From DATFTF01 sp963825175 (lineage in GTDB: Bacteria > Acidobacteriota > Thermoanaerobaculia > UBA5066 > Gp7-AA6): 64,000 bases of DNA. Below, one piece after another: positions 24,130-32,642 of the stretch. The stretch lies in contig CAWGSA010000001.1 of assembly GCA_963825175.1 (NCBI GenBank), positions 372,001 to 436,000 on the forward strand, written 5' to 3'. The position numbers were made by a program, and so were the translations under genes. How positions within the stretch are numbered: the first letter of the stretch is position 1; every line of letters begins with the position of its first letter. The notes beneath the pieces were generated by a model that was given only the letters and a program-made list of their open reading frames with translations, ran no database searches and was not told the origin of the DNA.

Positions 24130-25227
24130 TCAGAGGCGGTCGAAGTCGAGCAGACAGCGGTTGGTGAACGTGAACGAGCAGATCCGGGCGCCCTTCTTCG
24201 CCGGCGCCAGAAGGAGCTCGTGGGTCGCCGTGTCGTCTTCGCTGGCGACGACGTAGTACATGCGGGACTCGTCGATGGTGATCACCGTCGTCCCGTCGGG
24301 TAATTCGTGGACGTCCCTTCCCCGCTGCGCGGGCGGAATCGGAACGCCATTGCGCAGGACGGCGACGTCGACTGGATCTTTCGTGGACCGGTCGAGCACG
24401 GCATAGACCTCTTTTCCGCGATAGGAGATGCCGAGCGAAACCGGCCGGGACGGCGCCGGATCCTCCGCCGCCTCGAAATCGTCGGGTCGATTCTTCCAGG
24501 GACCCTGCGCGAAGAAGCCGCGCACGACGCGCACCTCCGTCGGCTTGTAGTCCACGATCCGTCCGTCATGGAAGCCTTCCGGGTTGGCGATCCTGCCGCC
24601 CCAGAGCGCGCCGCGCGCGGCCCCGACGTAGGTCTCCGGGCTGACGTCTCCGCATCCCTTGCCCTCGATCGGCCGGTCCTCCGGTATCGCGTACGTGGAG
24701 AAGTCCAAATCCTTGTGTCCCTGCTTCAGGAGCTCCTGGAGGAGCCGTTCTTCTTTGCCGTAGTCGCCTTCGCCCTTGTGAACTTCGCGGATGATCCCCG
24801 CGCGGTCGACGACGAATGTATCCGGCCAGGAGTTGCAGTCGTAAGCGCGCCAGATCTCGCTCCGGGTGTCAGCGATCACCGGGTACGGGAGCGCGAACCG
24901 CGCGGCCGCCCGCGAGACGTTTTCCGGATCCGAGGCGAAGCCGAACTCTCCCTTGTGGACGCCCACGATCTCCAGGCCGCTCGCGTGGTAGCGCCGGTAC
25001 CACTCCTTCAGGTGCGGGAACGTCCGGACGCAGTTGATGCACGTGTACTCCCAGAAATCGACGATCACGACCTTGCCACGGAGTTCGCGCATCGAGAGCG
25101 CGCGCTGACTTGCTGGCAGCCAGCGGAGGCCCCTCGGAAACTCGGGGGCCGGAGTGCCGCGGGTCAGCTCGCCCGAAGCTCCGTGCGCGAGGGCGAGAAG
25201 GAGGAAGGAAAGGACCGCGGATCGCAT
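24130..25227 (-). CDS. Exported redoxin with C-terminal beta domain (DipZ-like)
   Basis: A 365-residue protein with a signal peptide (1-19, ending HGASG), then a thioredoxin-fold domain with VVIVDFWEYTCINCVRTFPH: the CxxC is Cys63-x-x-Cys66. The thioredoxin part continues through DTFVVDRAGIIREVHKGEGD. From about 195 it has the beta-rich C-terminal module of the DipZ/TlpA group (SPETYVGAARG, VRGFFAQGPWKNRPDDFEA, SFTFTNRCLLDFDRL). It probably acts on disulfides of exported proteins. I chose the ATG at 25227 because only it gives the signal peptide. It lies 58 bp from the divergent NTF2-like gene. Confidence 0.9.
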   Translation of the reverse strand: MRSAVLSFLLLALAHGASGELTRGTPAPEFPRGLRWLPASQRALSMRELRGKVVIVDFWEYTCINCVRTFPHLKEWYRRYHASGLEIVGVHKGEFGFASDPENVSRAAARFALPYPVIADTRSEIWRAYDCNSWPDTFVVDRAGIIREVHKGEGDYGKEERLLQELLKQGHKDLDFSTYAIPEDRPIEGKGCGDVSPETYVGAARGALWGGRIANPEGFHDGRIVDYKPTEVRVVRGFFAQGPWKNRPDDFEAAEDPAPSRPVSLGISYRGKEVYAVLDRSTKDPVDVAVLRNGVPIPPAQRGRDVHELPDGTTVITIDESRMYYVVASEDDTATHELLLAPAKKGARICSFTFTNRCLLDFDRL

Positions 25228-25284
25228 CGCACCGCCCAGACTAACGAAGATCACACCGCCCGAGAAGCGGCTAAGATCTTCCCC

Positions 25285-25749
25285 ATGAATGCCGCCGAGA
25301 CCAAGGACCTCCTCGAACGCTTCTACGGGGCTCTCGCTCGCCGGGACGGCGATGCGATGGCGGCGATGTACACCGAGGATGCCACGTTCGAAGACGAGGT
25401 CTTCCGGCTGCGGGGAGCCGACATCGGAAAAATGTGGATCGGCCTGATGCGCCGTGCCCGGGAGTTCTCCGCTTCCTACACGATCGCGCAGGCCGGCAAC
25501 GGCCGCGGGACCGTCGAGTTGACCGCCCGCTATCTCTTCGCGGGAAAGCGTCCGGTCGTCAACGTGATCCTCGCCGAGCTCGAGCTGGAGGGGGGGAAGA
25601 TCCGCCGTCATGTCGACCGCTTCGATTTTCCTCGCTGGGCCGGCCAGGCGCTGGGCGGCTGGGCCAAGCCGCTGGCGCGCTTCGCCTGGTTTCGGCGCGG
25701 GGTGTCCCGCAAGGCCGCGCGGGGACTGGGGCTGCCGCCCAAGGCGTGA
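25285..25749 (+). CDS. NTF2-like (SnoaL-type) protein
   Basis: A 154-residue cytoplasmic protein with a single NTF2-like domain: LLERFYGALARRDGDAMAAM, YTEDATFEDEVFRLRGADI and VNVILAELELEGGKIRRHVD. It has the size and order of the nuclear transport factor 2/SnoaL superfamily, whose members include isomerases, hydrolases and ligand-binding proteins. The C-terminal 35 residues are basic and probably flexible. Its TGA stop is the end of the first GGCGTGA unit of the long heptamer array. The ATG at 25285 has little Shine-Dalgarno. Confidence 0.8.
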   Translation: MNAAETKDLLERFYGALARRDGDAMAAMYTEDATFEDEVFRLRGADIGKMWIGLMRRAREFSASYTIAQAGNGRGTVELTARYLFAGKRPVVNVILAELELEGGKIRRHVDRFDFPRWAGQALGGWAKPLARFAWFRRGVSRKAARGLGLPPKA

Positions 25750-25859
25750 GGCGTGAGGCGTGAGGCGTGAGGCGTGAGGCGTGAGGCGTGAGGCGTGAGG
25801 CGTGAGGCGTGAGGCGTGAGGCGTGAGGCGTGAGGCGTGAGGCGTGAGGCGTGAGGCGT
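25743..25859. repeat. Sixteen-copy perfect heptamer array (GGCGTGA)
   Basis: Sixteen exact tandem copies of GGCGTGA (25743-25854) plus five bases of a seventeenth. The first unit holds the stop codon of the NTF2-like gene, and the array runs up to the putative TTG start of the next gene. Copy number of such an array can change by slippage and would alter the distance and leader of the downstream gene. Confidence 0.95.
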
Positions 25860-27283
25860 TGAAAAGTAAACCAAGCCACGATCTCGTTCGCCTTTTCTTA
25901 TTGCTCCCTGTCGTTGTTCATTGCGGACTCGCTCGAGCCGAAGAGATCCTCGCCCGCGGGACGATCGTCGACCGCGTCGTCTGCAAGGCCGACGCGCAGC
26001 AGAGCTACGCGCTCTACTTGCCCAAGGGCTACGACGCCGCACGGACCTGGCCGATCGTCTACATCTTCGATCCGGGGGCGCGCGGGCCGCTGGCGGCGGC
26101 GCGGTTCCAGGCCGGCGCGGAGGAATTCGGCTTCGTTCTCGCCGCGTCCAACAACTCCAGGAACGGACCGGTGGACGCCAGTCTCGCCGCGGGAGCGGCG
26201 ATGTGGGAAGACACGCACGCCCGCTTCGCGATCGACGACCAGAGGATTTACACCGCCGGATTCTCCGGAGGCTCTCGAGCCGCCACGCTCATGGCTCAAC
26301 TGCTCAAGGTGCCGGTCGCCGGAGTGATCGCCTGCAGCGGAGGATTTCCCGAGGGACGGCCTCCGACCAGGGACACGTCCTTCGCCTACTTCGCCACGGC
26401 CGGCGACAGCGACTTCAACTATGGCGAGATGCTCTCGCTCGACCGGGCCCTCGAGAAGCTCGGCGTGCCCCACCGGCTCACGATCTTCCCGGGGCCGCAC
26501 CAGTGGGCGCCGGAGCCGATCGACACGGAGGCCCTCGCGTGGATGCGTCTCCGGGAGGTCGCGCGCAAGATCGCTCCCGACGCGGACCTGGTCGCCCGGA
26601 GCTTCGACCGGAGGCTCGCCGCGGCTCGGGAGGCGCGGGCGGCGGGCCGGCTCCTCGAAGCGGACCGCGATCTCCAATCGATGGCTCGCGACTATCGAGG
26701 CCTGCGCGACACGACCGCGGTGGCCGCCGAGGTCGCGCAACTGGAAACCGAGACGGGCTATCGCGCGGCCGCCGCGGCCGCGGCCAAACGCGACGCCGAT
26801 GAGAGAGCGGCGATCTCGCGCGTCTTGCAGCGTCTCGACGCGATGGTGAAGGGCGAACCGCCGACGCTTCCCCGGCTTCTCGCGGACCTCGAGATCGCGC
26901 GGTGGAAGAAGCTCGCCGCCGCGTCCGATCGAGAGGAGGCGCTGTCCGCCCAGCGTGTCCTGGCGACGCTTTTCTTCCATGCCACGATCACCTTTCCGGA
27001 GCCGCTGATCGAGAGTCGAGACTTCCCGCGCGCAATCCTGGCGCTGTCGGTGGGGGCGGAGATTCGACCCGAGAACGCGACGGTCTGGTACAACCGGGCC
27101 TGCGCCGAGGCGCGCGCCGGCCAGAAGAAGAAATCCCTGGAGGACCTGCGCGCCGCGGTCGCCCGGGGATTCCGCGACCGCGCCGAAATAGAGCGGGACA
27201 CCGACCTCGAATCGCTCCGCGCCGAGCCGGAGTTCCGCGCGCTCCTGGAGAGCCTTCCCGCGGAGGCGCCCCGCCCGAACTAG
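25859..27283 (+). CDS. Exported alpha/beta hydrolase (PHB-depolymerase-like) with helical tail
   Basis: A secreted hydrolase of 474 residues. The signal peptide (about 1-28) reads RLFLLLPVVVHCGLARA. The catalytic domain shows LPKGYDAARTWPIVYIFDPG, nucleophile Ser136 in GFSGGS and His in FPGPHQWAPE; it resembles feruloyl-esterase and PHB-depolymerase-like dienelactone folds. From about 235 to the end it is helical and TPR-like (WYNRACAEARAGQKKKSLEDL). The start is uncertain: the reading frame has no ATG; TTG at 25859 gives the best signal peptide and directly abuts the heptamer array, and a GTG at 25844 is inside it. Confidence 0.82.
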   Translation: MKSKPSHDLVRLFLLLPVVVHCGLARAEEILARGTIVDRVVCKADAQQSYALYLPKGYDAARTWPIVYIFDPGARGPLAAARFQAGAEEFGFVLAASNNSRNGPVDASLAAGAAMWEDTHARFAIDDQRIYTAGFSGGSRAATLMAQLLKVPVAGVIACSGGFPEGRPPTRDTSFAYFATAGDSDFNYGEMLSLDRALEKLGVPHRLTIFPGPHQWAPEPIDTEALAWMRLREVARKIAPDADLVARSFDRRLAAAREARAAGRLLEADRDLQSMARDYRGLRDTTAVAAEVAQLETETGYRAAAAAAAKRDADERAAISRVLQRLDAMVKGEPPTLPRLLADLEIARWKKLAAASDREEALSAQRVLATLFFHATITFPEPLIESRDFPRAILALSVGAEIRPENATVWYNRACAEARAGQKKKSLEDLRAAVARGFRDRAEIERDTDLESLRAEPEFRALLESLPAEAPRPN

Positions 27284-27289
27284 CCTCCT

Positions 27290-27383
27290 GTAACGAAAGT
27301 TCCGTTTCGATCGGGCGAAGCAGGGGCGGGGCTTGTCCCCGACCGCGGGCGGCCGCGAGGGCCGCCCCTACGGCACGGAGGCG
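27290..27383. repeat. GC-rich dispersed intergenic repeat, copy 3
   Basis: Contains TGTAACGAAAGTTCCGTTTC, then GGGGCGGGGCTTGTCCCCG, GGGCGGCCGCGAGGGCCG and CCCCTACGGCAC, matching copies at 7886 and 17676. Ends near TTTTCGTAAC, an imperfect inverted repeat of the left GTAACGAAA that overlaps the sortase stop. It fills the gap between two convergent genes. Confidence 0.6.
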
Positions 27384-27995
27384 CTAGAGGGATTTTCGTA
27401 ACCGACACTCGCCTCCGGCCGCGCGCCGGACCTGCGATTCTTCCCGCGCCCGCACCACGTAGCGCAGCGGTCCGCCCGGCGCGACGCCGGAGAAGGGATA
27501 GCAGGTCACGAGCGTCAGCGTGGGATCGGCGGTCTCCTCCAGGACCGCGACCTCGCGTTTGTGGACGACCCGCCGGTCGAAGACGCGGTAGACGTGGCGC
27601 AGGCCGTCCGGCGTCTCCAGCTCCAGCGGGGCGCCCGGCTCGATCCGGCGCAGGAAGGCAAACTGCGTATCGCGGTGGGCGGAAAGAACGCAGTTGCCAC
27701 GCTCGCCCGGCCGCGCGCTGCCGTCCAGGTGGCCGGGCCCGAAGGCGAGCGTCCGGCCGGACGCTCCCGCCAGAACGATGAAGTCTTCGTGCAGTCGTCG
27801 CGCGCGCAAACGGGCGATGGGCCAGGTGTCGGCCCAGGGCCATGGGCGAACCTCCTTTCCGCCCCGGACCGTCCTGGCCCACGCCCGGCGCAAAAGGACC
27901 TGCGCCAGGGAGGCCTTGGCGTAGATCCACACGCCCCGACCGAAAAAAAGGACCGCGGTCGCGAGGAAGACTCCCGACGCGGCTCGCATCCACAT
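27384..27995 (-). CDS. Sortase (class GN-like)
   Basis: A 203-residue membrane-anchored transpeptidase. An N-terminal membrane helix (about 6-24) is followed by the sortase beta-barrel. Catalytic His107 (LSAHRDTQF), Cys165 (TLTLVTCYPF) and Arg178 (GGPLRYVV) are all present. Gram-negative sortases of this type (class GN) act on one dedicated neighbour that carries a VIT and a vWA domain, and such a gene lies 5 bp upstream on the same strand. It therefore probably cleaves the IPQTA motif of that protein. Confidence 0.9.
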   Translation of the reverse strand: MWMRAASGVFLATAVLFFGRGVWIYAKASLAQVLLRRAWARTVRGGKEVRPWPWADTWPIARLRARRLHEDFIVLAGASGRTLAFGPGHLDGSARPGERGNCVLSAHRDTQFAFLRRIEPGAPLELETPDGLRHVYRVFDRRVVHKREVAVLEETADPTLTLVTCYPFSGVAPGGPLRYVVRAREESQVRRAAGGECRLRKSL

Positions 27996-28000
27996 GCGGC

Positions 28001-30130
28001 TCACGTCCGGCTCCCTGCCGCCCGCAGCCCGACTGCCGCGAGACCCGCGGCGAGGGCGATGAGAAGGAAGAGCCGCCCGGGCGTCGCCGTCTGCGGAATC
28101 TCGCCAAAGACGTGGCCGAAGTCCCAGCCCGCCGGCAAATGCACCGGGATGGCTCGCGGGGTGCAGACCGTGCCGATCGCGAGCGTCGGTGTGACGTCGA
28201 CCGCGACCAGGCTGGTGAAGCTCGACACCAGGTGATGCCGAACGGCGACCTCGATCGCTTCGCGCTTGAGCTGCTCGCGATCTGCTCCCTGCGTCGTCTC
28301 GAGCGACCGATCCATCAGCGCCGCGATCTTGCGGCGGGCCCACAGCCGGTCGACCCCGCGATCGCCGGCGGAGAGGGCGATCGGCACGCGCTCGCTCCAT
28401 CGCTCTCCGGAACGCTCCCCGGACACGGTGACGCCCCCCGCGGCCCGCGACAGCTTCGCGGTCACGACGATCGGCTCTCCGGCGTAAAGATCGGGAACCT
28501 TCTCCGGCCACGCCTGCGCCCCGGCGTCGTCCCATTCCACACGCACGTTGGTCAGAACCGGCGACTCGAGCTTGCGGAAGAGGCCGCCCATCTTCTCCTC
28601 CACCTCGGCGCGGTCGCCCACGTAGGTGAACGTTCCCCGGCCGAACTCGGCAGCCTTGGTCATGAAATGCGAGTTGGGCGCGGAACCGATGCCGACGGTG
28701 AAGAGGCGGCTCATGCCCAGGTGGTCGTGGATGTAACGAAAGAGCTCCTCTTCGTTGCCGACGCCGCCGTCGGTGATAAAAACGACCTGCCGGACCCCGG
28801 AGCCCTCCGAGCCTCCGTCGGCGCCCTCCAGCGCCGCCTGCAGCGCCGGGAGTATCTCCGTTCCGCCGCTTGCCTGGAGCCTGGAGACCCATCCCCTGGC
28901 CTCGGCCACGGCGTCGGGAAGAGCGCGGCGGCTCTCGCCGTAGAGCCGATGCATCACGCTGTTGAACTCGATGACGTTGAACCGGTCCTCCGGGCGCAGG
29001 CGGTCGAGCGCGTAGAGGAGGGATCGCCGGGCTTGATCGATCGAAGGGCCGTACATCGAACCGGACGTGTCGATGATGAAGACGGTCTCGCGGGGAAGGC
29101 GCGCGGCCGGCGTCGAGGAGGCGTCCGGCGGCAGCACGATCAGGAGCGCGAAGATCTCGCCGTCGCGATTCTCGGCGAAGAGAGCCGGGCGCGGCCGCTG
29201 CGAAAGATCCGGCTCCCAGTGGAGCTCGAAGTCCCGATCGGCGGCCAGCGACTGGTCGGCGAGCGTCACGGTGTAGGACATCTCGCCGGCGGCGTCGGTT
29301 CGAATCGCATGCGTCGTGCTCTCGACCTTGCGCAGCGGCACGCCCGGCGAAAGCTCCACGCGCATCCGAACCGGATTGACCCTCGTTTCGCCAGGCCTCA
29401 CGACGGCCGGTGTGATGCGCTCGGCGTCCGGGACCTGGTCGGTGTTCGAGGCCCAGCCCAGGCCCTGGTTCGAGGCCGGCGAGACAGCTCGGGCGTGTGC
29501 TTCAGAGTCTGCCGCCTGGACCGCCGAGCCGGGAATGTAACGGGGCGCGACGACCATCGGAAAGCGCAGCCGGAACCTGCCGTCCTCGTAGCGGAGCGTC
29601 TCCTGGTACTCGATCTCGATCGCGAGGTCTTCGTTCGGCCCGATCGAAGCGACCGAGGCGGTGAAGACGTTGGGACGCTCCTGTTCCAGAAGCGAGGCTT
29701 TCTTCCCCTCCGACTTCGCCTGCGCGTAGACCTTCCTGGCCTCCTCCCGCTCGCGGACCTCCCCTTCGATCACCCGCTGCCCGATGGTCAGGCGCATCCG
29801 ATCGACCGCGGCGCTCTCCGGAAGCGGAAAGACGTAGAGGCCTTCGACGCAGTCGCCGGCCGTGTTGGCGAAGCGCTGGCGCACGGTTGCGCGGGCCACG
29901 ATCCCGGTCACGCGGATCACGACGTCCGTTTCGAGCGCCGGCGCCGGAAGAAACACCCCGGGCTGGTCGGTCGAGACCAGAAGCGTCCCGGACTGAACCT
30001 GGTCCAACCGCGCCGGCGGACCCAGGTCCGGGCGCTGCTGCGCCGTGCCGTGCGCGGCCAGCCAGAACATCAGGAGAAACCGCGGGACGGATCGGGCGCC
30101 CAGCCTGGAGACTCGCTCGCGACTCATCAC
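28001..30130 (-). CDS. VIT/vWA sortase-target surface protein
   Basis: A 709-residue exported protein. The signal peptide covers about 1-30 (MFWLAAHGTA). A VIT domain (about 65-200, with VEGLYVFPLPESAAVDRMRL) precedes a von Willebrand A domain (about 348-520) with an intact MIDAS, FIIDTSGSMYG (Asp354, Ser356, Ser358), which can bind a metal ion. The C-terminus has a sorting signal: IPQTA (about 678-682), a hydrophobic helix LFLLIALAAGLAAVGL and the basic tail RAAGSRT. It matches the family known as marine proteobacterial sortase target protein. The sortase gene follows directly. Confidence 0.92.
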   Translation of the reverse strand: MMSRERVSRLGARSVPRFLLMFWLAAHGTAQQRPDLGPPARLDQVQSGTLLVSTDQPGVFLPAPALETDVVIRVTGIVARATVRQRFANTAGDCVEGLYVFPLPESAAVDRMRLTIGQRVIEGEVREREEARKVYAQAKSEGKKASLLEQERPNVFTASVASIGPNEDLAIEIEYQETLRYEDGRFRLRFPMVVAPRYIPGSAVQAADSEAHARAVSPASNQGLGWASNTDQVPDAERITPAVVRPGETRVNPVRMRVELSPGVPLRKVESTTHAIRTDAAGEMSYTVTLADQSLAADRDFELHWEPDLSQRPRPALFAENRDGEIFALLIVLPPDASSTPAARLPRETVFIIDTSGSMYGPSIDQARRSLLYALDRLRPEDRFNVIEFNSVMHRLYGESRRALPDAVAEARGWVSRLQASGGTEILPALQAALEGADGGSEGSGVRQVVFITDGGVGNEEELFRYIHDHLGMSRLFTVGIGSAPNSHFMTKAAEFGRGTFTYVGDRAEVEEKMGGLFRKLESPVLTNVRVEWDDAGAQAWPEKVPDLYAGEPIVVTAKLSRAAGGVTVSGERSGERWSERVPIALSAGDRGVDRLWARRKIAALMDRSLETTQGADREQLKREAIEVAVRHHLVSSFTSLVAVDVTPTLAIGTVCTPRAIPVHLPAGWDFGHVFGEIPQTATPGRLFLLIALAAGLAAVGLRAAGSRT

Positions 30131-30271
30131 GACACCTCCTGATGGGAGATGACACCGTGCGGCGGGGGATCGGCGCGGGCTGTGGCGAGGCGTTTTCCGG
30201 AAACTTTGTGGCGGAATCGTGGCAGGACAGGCTGGGGTTACACTCGAGGCCTCGGAGAGAATCGATCAGCC

Positions 30272-30988
30272 GTGAAAGAACCGCGCAGCGAGCTCGTCGC
30301 GATCGTGGAGGACGAGAAGAACATCCGCGAGACGGTCGCGTTCGCGTTGAAGCGCGAGGGCTACCGCGTGAACACGTACGGCGATGGGGTCGAGGCGTGG
30401 GCCGCTTTCCGGCAGCAGCTTCCGGACCTCGCGGTGCTGGACATCCTGCTGCCTCGGATGGACGGCCGCGAGCTCTGCCGCAAGCTGCGGGCGCAGTCGG
30501 AGACGCTCCCGATCATCTTCGTCACCTCCAAGGACGAGGAGCTCGACCGAGTGCTCGGCCTCGAGCTCGGCGCCGATGACTACCTTTGCAAGCCCTTCTC
30601 CGTGCGCGAGCTCACGGCGCGCATCAAGGTTCTGTTCCGCCGCGCGGCGCTGTCGCGGGATCCGTCGCAGCGCGAGGAGGAGAAGATCGTCCGGGCCGGC
30701 GCGCTCGAGCTCGACAACCTGCGCTACACCGCCCGCTGGAACGGGGAGCCGGTGGCCCTGACGGTGACCGAGTTTCTCCTGCTCCAGGCACTGGCCCGGC
30801 ACCCCGGCCACGTCAAGACGCGCCAGCAGCTGATGGAAGAGGCCTATCCCAACGACGCCTACGTCTCCGAGCGCACGATCGACAGCCACGTCAAGCGGCT
30901 GCGACGCAAGTTCGAGGAGCGGGATGCGAAGTTCGTCGGGATCGACACTGTGCACGGGCTGGGATACAGGTGGCAGGAGCAGGGCTGA
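30272..30988 (+). CDS. OmpR-family response regulator (ChvI-like)
   Basis: A 238-residue transcription factor with a receiver domain (1-120: acidic pair in VEDEK, phospho-acceptor Asp57 in LAVLDILLPRMDG, Thr in IIFVTSKD, Lys in LCKPFS) and a winged-helix OmpR/PhoB DNA-binding domain (about 145-236, with ALTVTEFLLLQALARHPG and IDSHVKRLRRKFEE). The GTG start at 30272 gives the normal N-terminus; a larger open frame upstream is not homologous. The histidine kinase gene follows 57 bp later and its domain layout is ChvG-like, so the pair probably senses envelope or pH stress. Confidence 0.93.
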   Translation: MKEPRSELVAIVEDEKNIRETVAFALKREGYRVNTYGDGVEAWAAFRQQLPDLAVLDILLPRMDGRELCRKLRAQSETLPIIFVTSKDEELDRVLGLELGADDYLCKPFSVRELTARIKVLFRRAALSRDPSQREEEKIVRAGALELDNLRYTARWNGEPVALTVTEFLLLQALARHPGHVKTRQQLMEEAYPNDAYVSERTIDSHVKRLRRKFEERDAKFVGIDTVHGLGYRWQEQG

Positions 30989-31013
30989 CACTTATCTTCT
31001 GACGAAACCATCC

Positions 31014-31045
31014 GATCACCCGATCGCCAGATCACCCGATTCGCC
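31014..31045. repeat. Octamer array between regulator and kinase
   Basis: Four in-phase 8-base units: GATCACCC, GATCGCCA, GATCACCC, GATTCGCC, ending exactly at the GTG start of the kinase gene. Period 8 instead of 7, and located in a same-strand gap. It may change the spacing of the kinase's ribosome-binding region. Confidence 0.6.
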
Positions 31046-32617
31046 GTGAGCCGCCTCTCCCTCCGCCTCCTCCTCTTCAACCTGCTCCTCGTCTTTCTCC
31101 CGGTTGCGGGATTCCTGTACCTGGATACCTACGAGAGGCAGCTGCTGGAGGCGCAGGAGCGGTCGATGGTCCAGCAGGGCCGGGTCCTGGCAGCGGCGTT
31201 CTCGGGTCGCGGCTCGATCGACGCGAAGGAGACCGCGCGCCTGCTGACGAGGTTGAATCGCAGGCTCGACGCGAGGCTGCGGGTCGTCGACGCCGATGGA
31301 AACGTGCTCGCGGATACCAGCCGGATGGGCCCGGAGCCGGTTCCTGGAGCGGCGACGCTTTCCGAAACCGGTCCCGTGCGGCGCAACGCGCTTTACCGGA
31401 TCGGCGCCTTCCTCTACGACATCTACCGGCGGCTTCTGCCGCCGGAGCCCGGCATCGAGCCCCGGGAGACCGCGTCGCCGGGGCGTCTGGACGGGAGGGA
31501 AGTCCGCGCGGCTCTGGCCGGACGGTACGGCCGCGCCATACGGGTCACGCCCGGCCAACGCTCGGTGACATTGTCGAGCGCCATCCCCATCGAGAGCGCG
31601 GGGCGCGTTGTCGGCGCGGTGGTCGTCTCCCAGTCCACGTACCGGATTCTCCAGGATCTCTACGCCATCCGGCTGCGCATCTCCGAGGTCTGCGCTGCCT
31701 CGCTCGCCGTCGCCCTGATCCTCTCGCTCTTCGTGTCGGCCACCATCGCCCGGCCGATCCGGCGCCTGCGCGACGAAGCCGAGGCGATTCTGGATCGGCA
31801 GGGCCGGCTCAAGCGCAAGTTCCGCGGCCTGGCGCGGCGAGACGAGATCGGCGATCTGGCCCGGGCGCTCGAGGAGCTGACCCGGCGTTTGGAGGAGCGC
31901 GTGCGCTCTCTCGAGACGTTCGCGTCGGACGTGGCCCACGAGCTCAAGAACCCGCTGGCCTCCATCCGCGCCTCAGTCGAGATGCTCTCCGATGTCCGGG
32001 ATCCGGAAGAGCGGCGCCGCTTTACCTCCGTCGTGCTGGAGGAGGTCGCCCGCATGGAGCATCAGATCTCGGAGCTCGCCGAGATCACGCGCATCGACGC
32101 GCACCTGGAGGCGGAGGAACAGGTCGCGGTGCCGCTCAACGGGCTCCTCGGGCAGATCGCCGAGCGCTTTCGGATGCGCGAGAACGGCCGGATTCGGTTC
32201 CTCCTCGAGATGCCGGAGGAGATCGTCACGGTCCGCGCCGCTCCGGCGCGGTTGACGCAGGTCTTCGAGAACGTCTTCGACAATGCGGCGAGCTTTTCTC
32301 CCGACGGCACAGCCGTCCGCATCGTCCTCACGCGCGCGCCCAACGGCGCGGCGGCGGTGACCGTGTCCGACGAAGGCCCCGGCATCCCCGAACCCCATGC
32401 CGCGAGGATCTTCGAGCGCTTCTTCAGCTACCGCCCGGACGGCGTGCCCGGCGACCGCCGGCACACCGGCTTGGGGCTCGCCATCGTGAAGACCATCGTG
32501 GAGGGCTACGGAGGCACGGTGTCCGCGGCGAACAACACGGGGGCCGGCGCCTCCTTCACCTTGCGGCTTCCGGCGTCGCGGACGGGAGTGTTTCCGGGCG
32601 CGCCGCGCTCGGCGTGA
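31046..32617 (+). CDS. Sensor histidine kinase (ChvG/ExoS-like)
   Basis: A 523-residue inner-membrane kinase. TM1 is at about 8-26 and TM2 at about 212-235, with a periplasmic sensor between. The segment LEAQERSMVQQGRVLAAAFSGRG (split here as two parts in the ChvG family) and the LLPPEPGIEPRE region are typical of ChvG-type stimulus-sensing domains. HAMP follows TM2. The H-box is SDVAHELKNPLASIR with His298, then N-box FENVFDNAASFSPDG, G1 VSDEGPGIP, F-box IFERFFSY and G2 TGLGLAIVKTIVE. All catalytic boxes are intact. It is transcribed with the regulator before it. Confidence 0.93.
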   Translation: MSRLSLRLLLFNLLLVFLPVAGFLYLDTYERQLLEAQERSMVQQGRVLAAAFSGRGSIDAKETARLLTRLNRRLDARLRVVDADGNVLADTSRMGPEPVPGAATLSETGPVRRNALYRIGAFLYDIYRRLLPPEPGIEPRETASPGRLDGREVRAALAGRYGRAIRVTPGQRSVTLSSAIPIESAGRVVGAVVVSQSTYRILQDLYAIRLRISEVCAASLAVALILSLFVSATIARPIRRLRDEAEAILDRQGRLKRKFRGLARRDEIGDLARALEELTRRLEERVRSLETFASDVAHELKNPLASIRASVEMLSDVRDPEERRRFTSVVLEEVARMEHQISELAEITRIDAHLEAEEQVAVPLNGLLGQIAERFRMRENGRIRFLLEMPEEIVTVRAAPARLTQVFENVFDNAASFSPDGTAVRIVLTRAPNGAAAVTVSDEGPGIPEPHAARIFERFFSYRPDGVPGDRRHTGLGLAIVKTIVEGYGGTVSAANNTGAGASFTLRLPASRTGVFPGAPRSA

Positions 32618-32638
32618 GCGCGGAAGGCGCAAGGCAGA
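32611..32638. repeat. Degenerate heptamer array at the kinase stop
   Basis: GGCGTGA, GCGCGGA, AGGCGCA, AGGCAGA in phase. The first unit carries the kinase TGA stop and equals the unit of the 25743 array. It lies between convergent genes. Confidence 0.45.
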
Positions 32639-32642
32639 GCGA

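Noticed and set aside
25743..25859. Coding use of the GGCGTGA array as part of the hydrolase N-terminus
   Set aside because: A start upstream would put basic repeats ahead of the signal peptide; TTG at 25859 gives a normal signal peptide, though the start is not certain.
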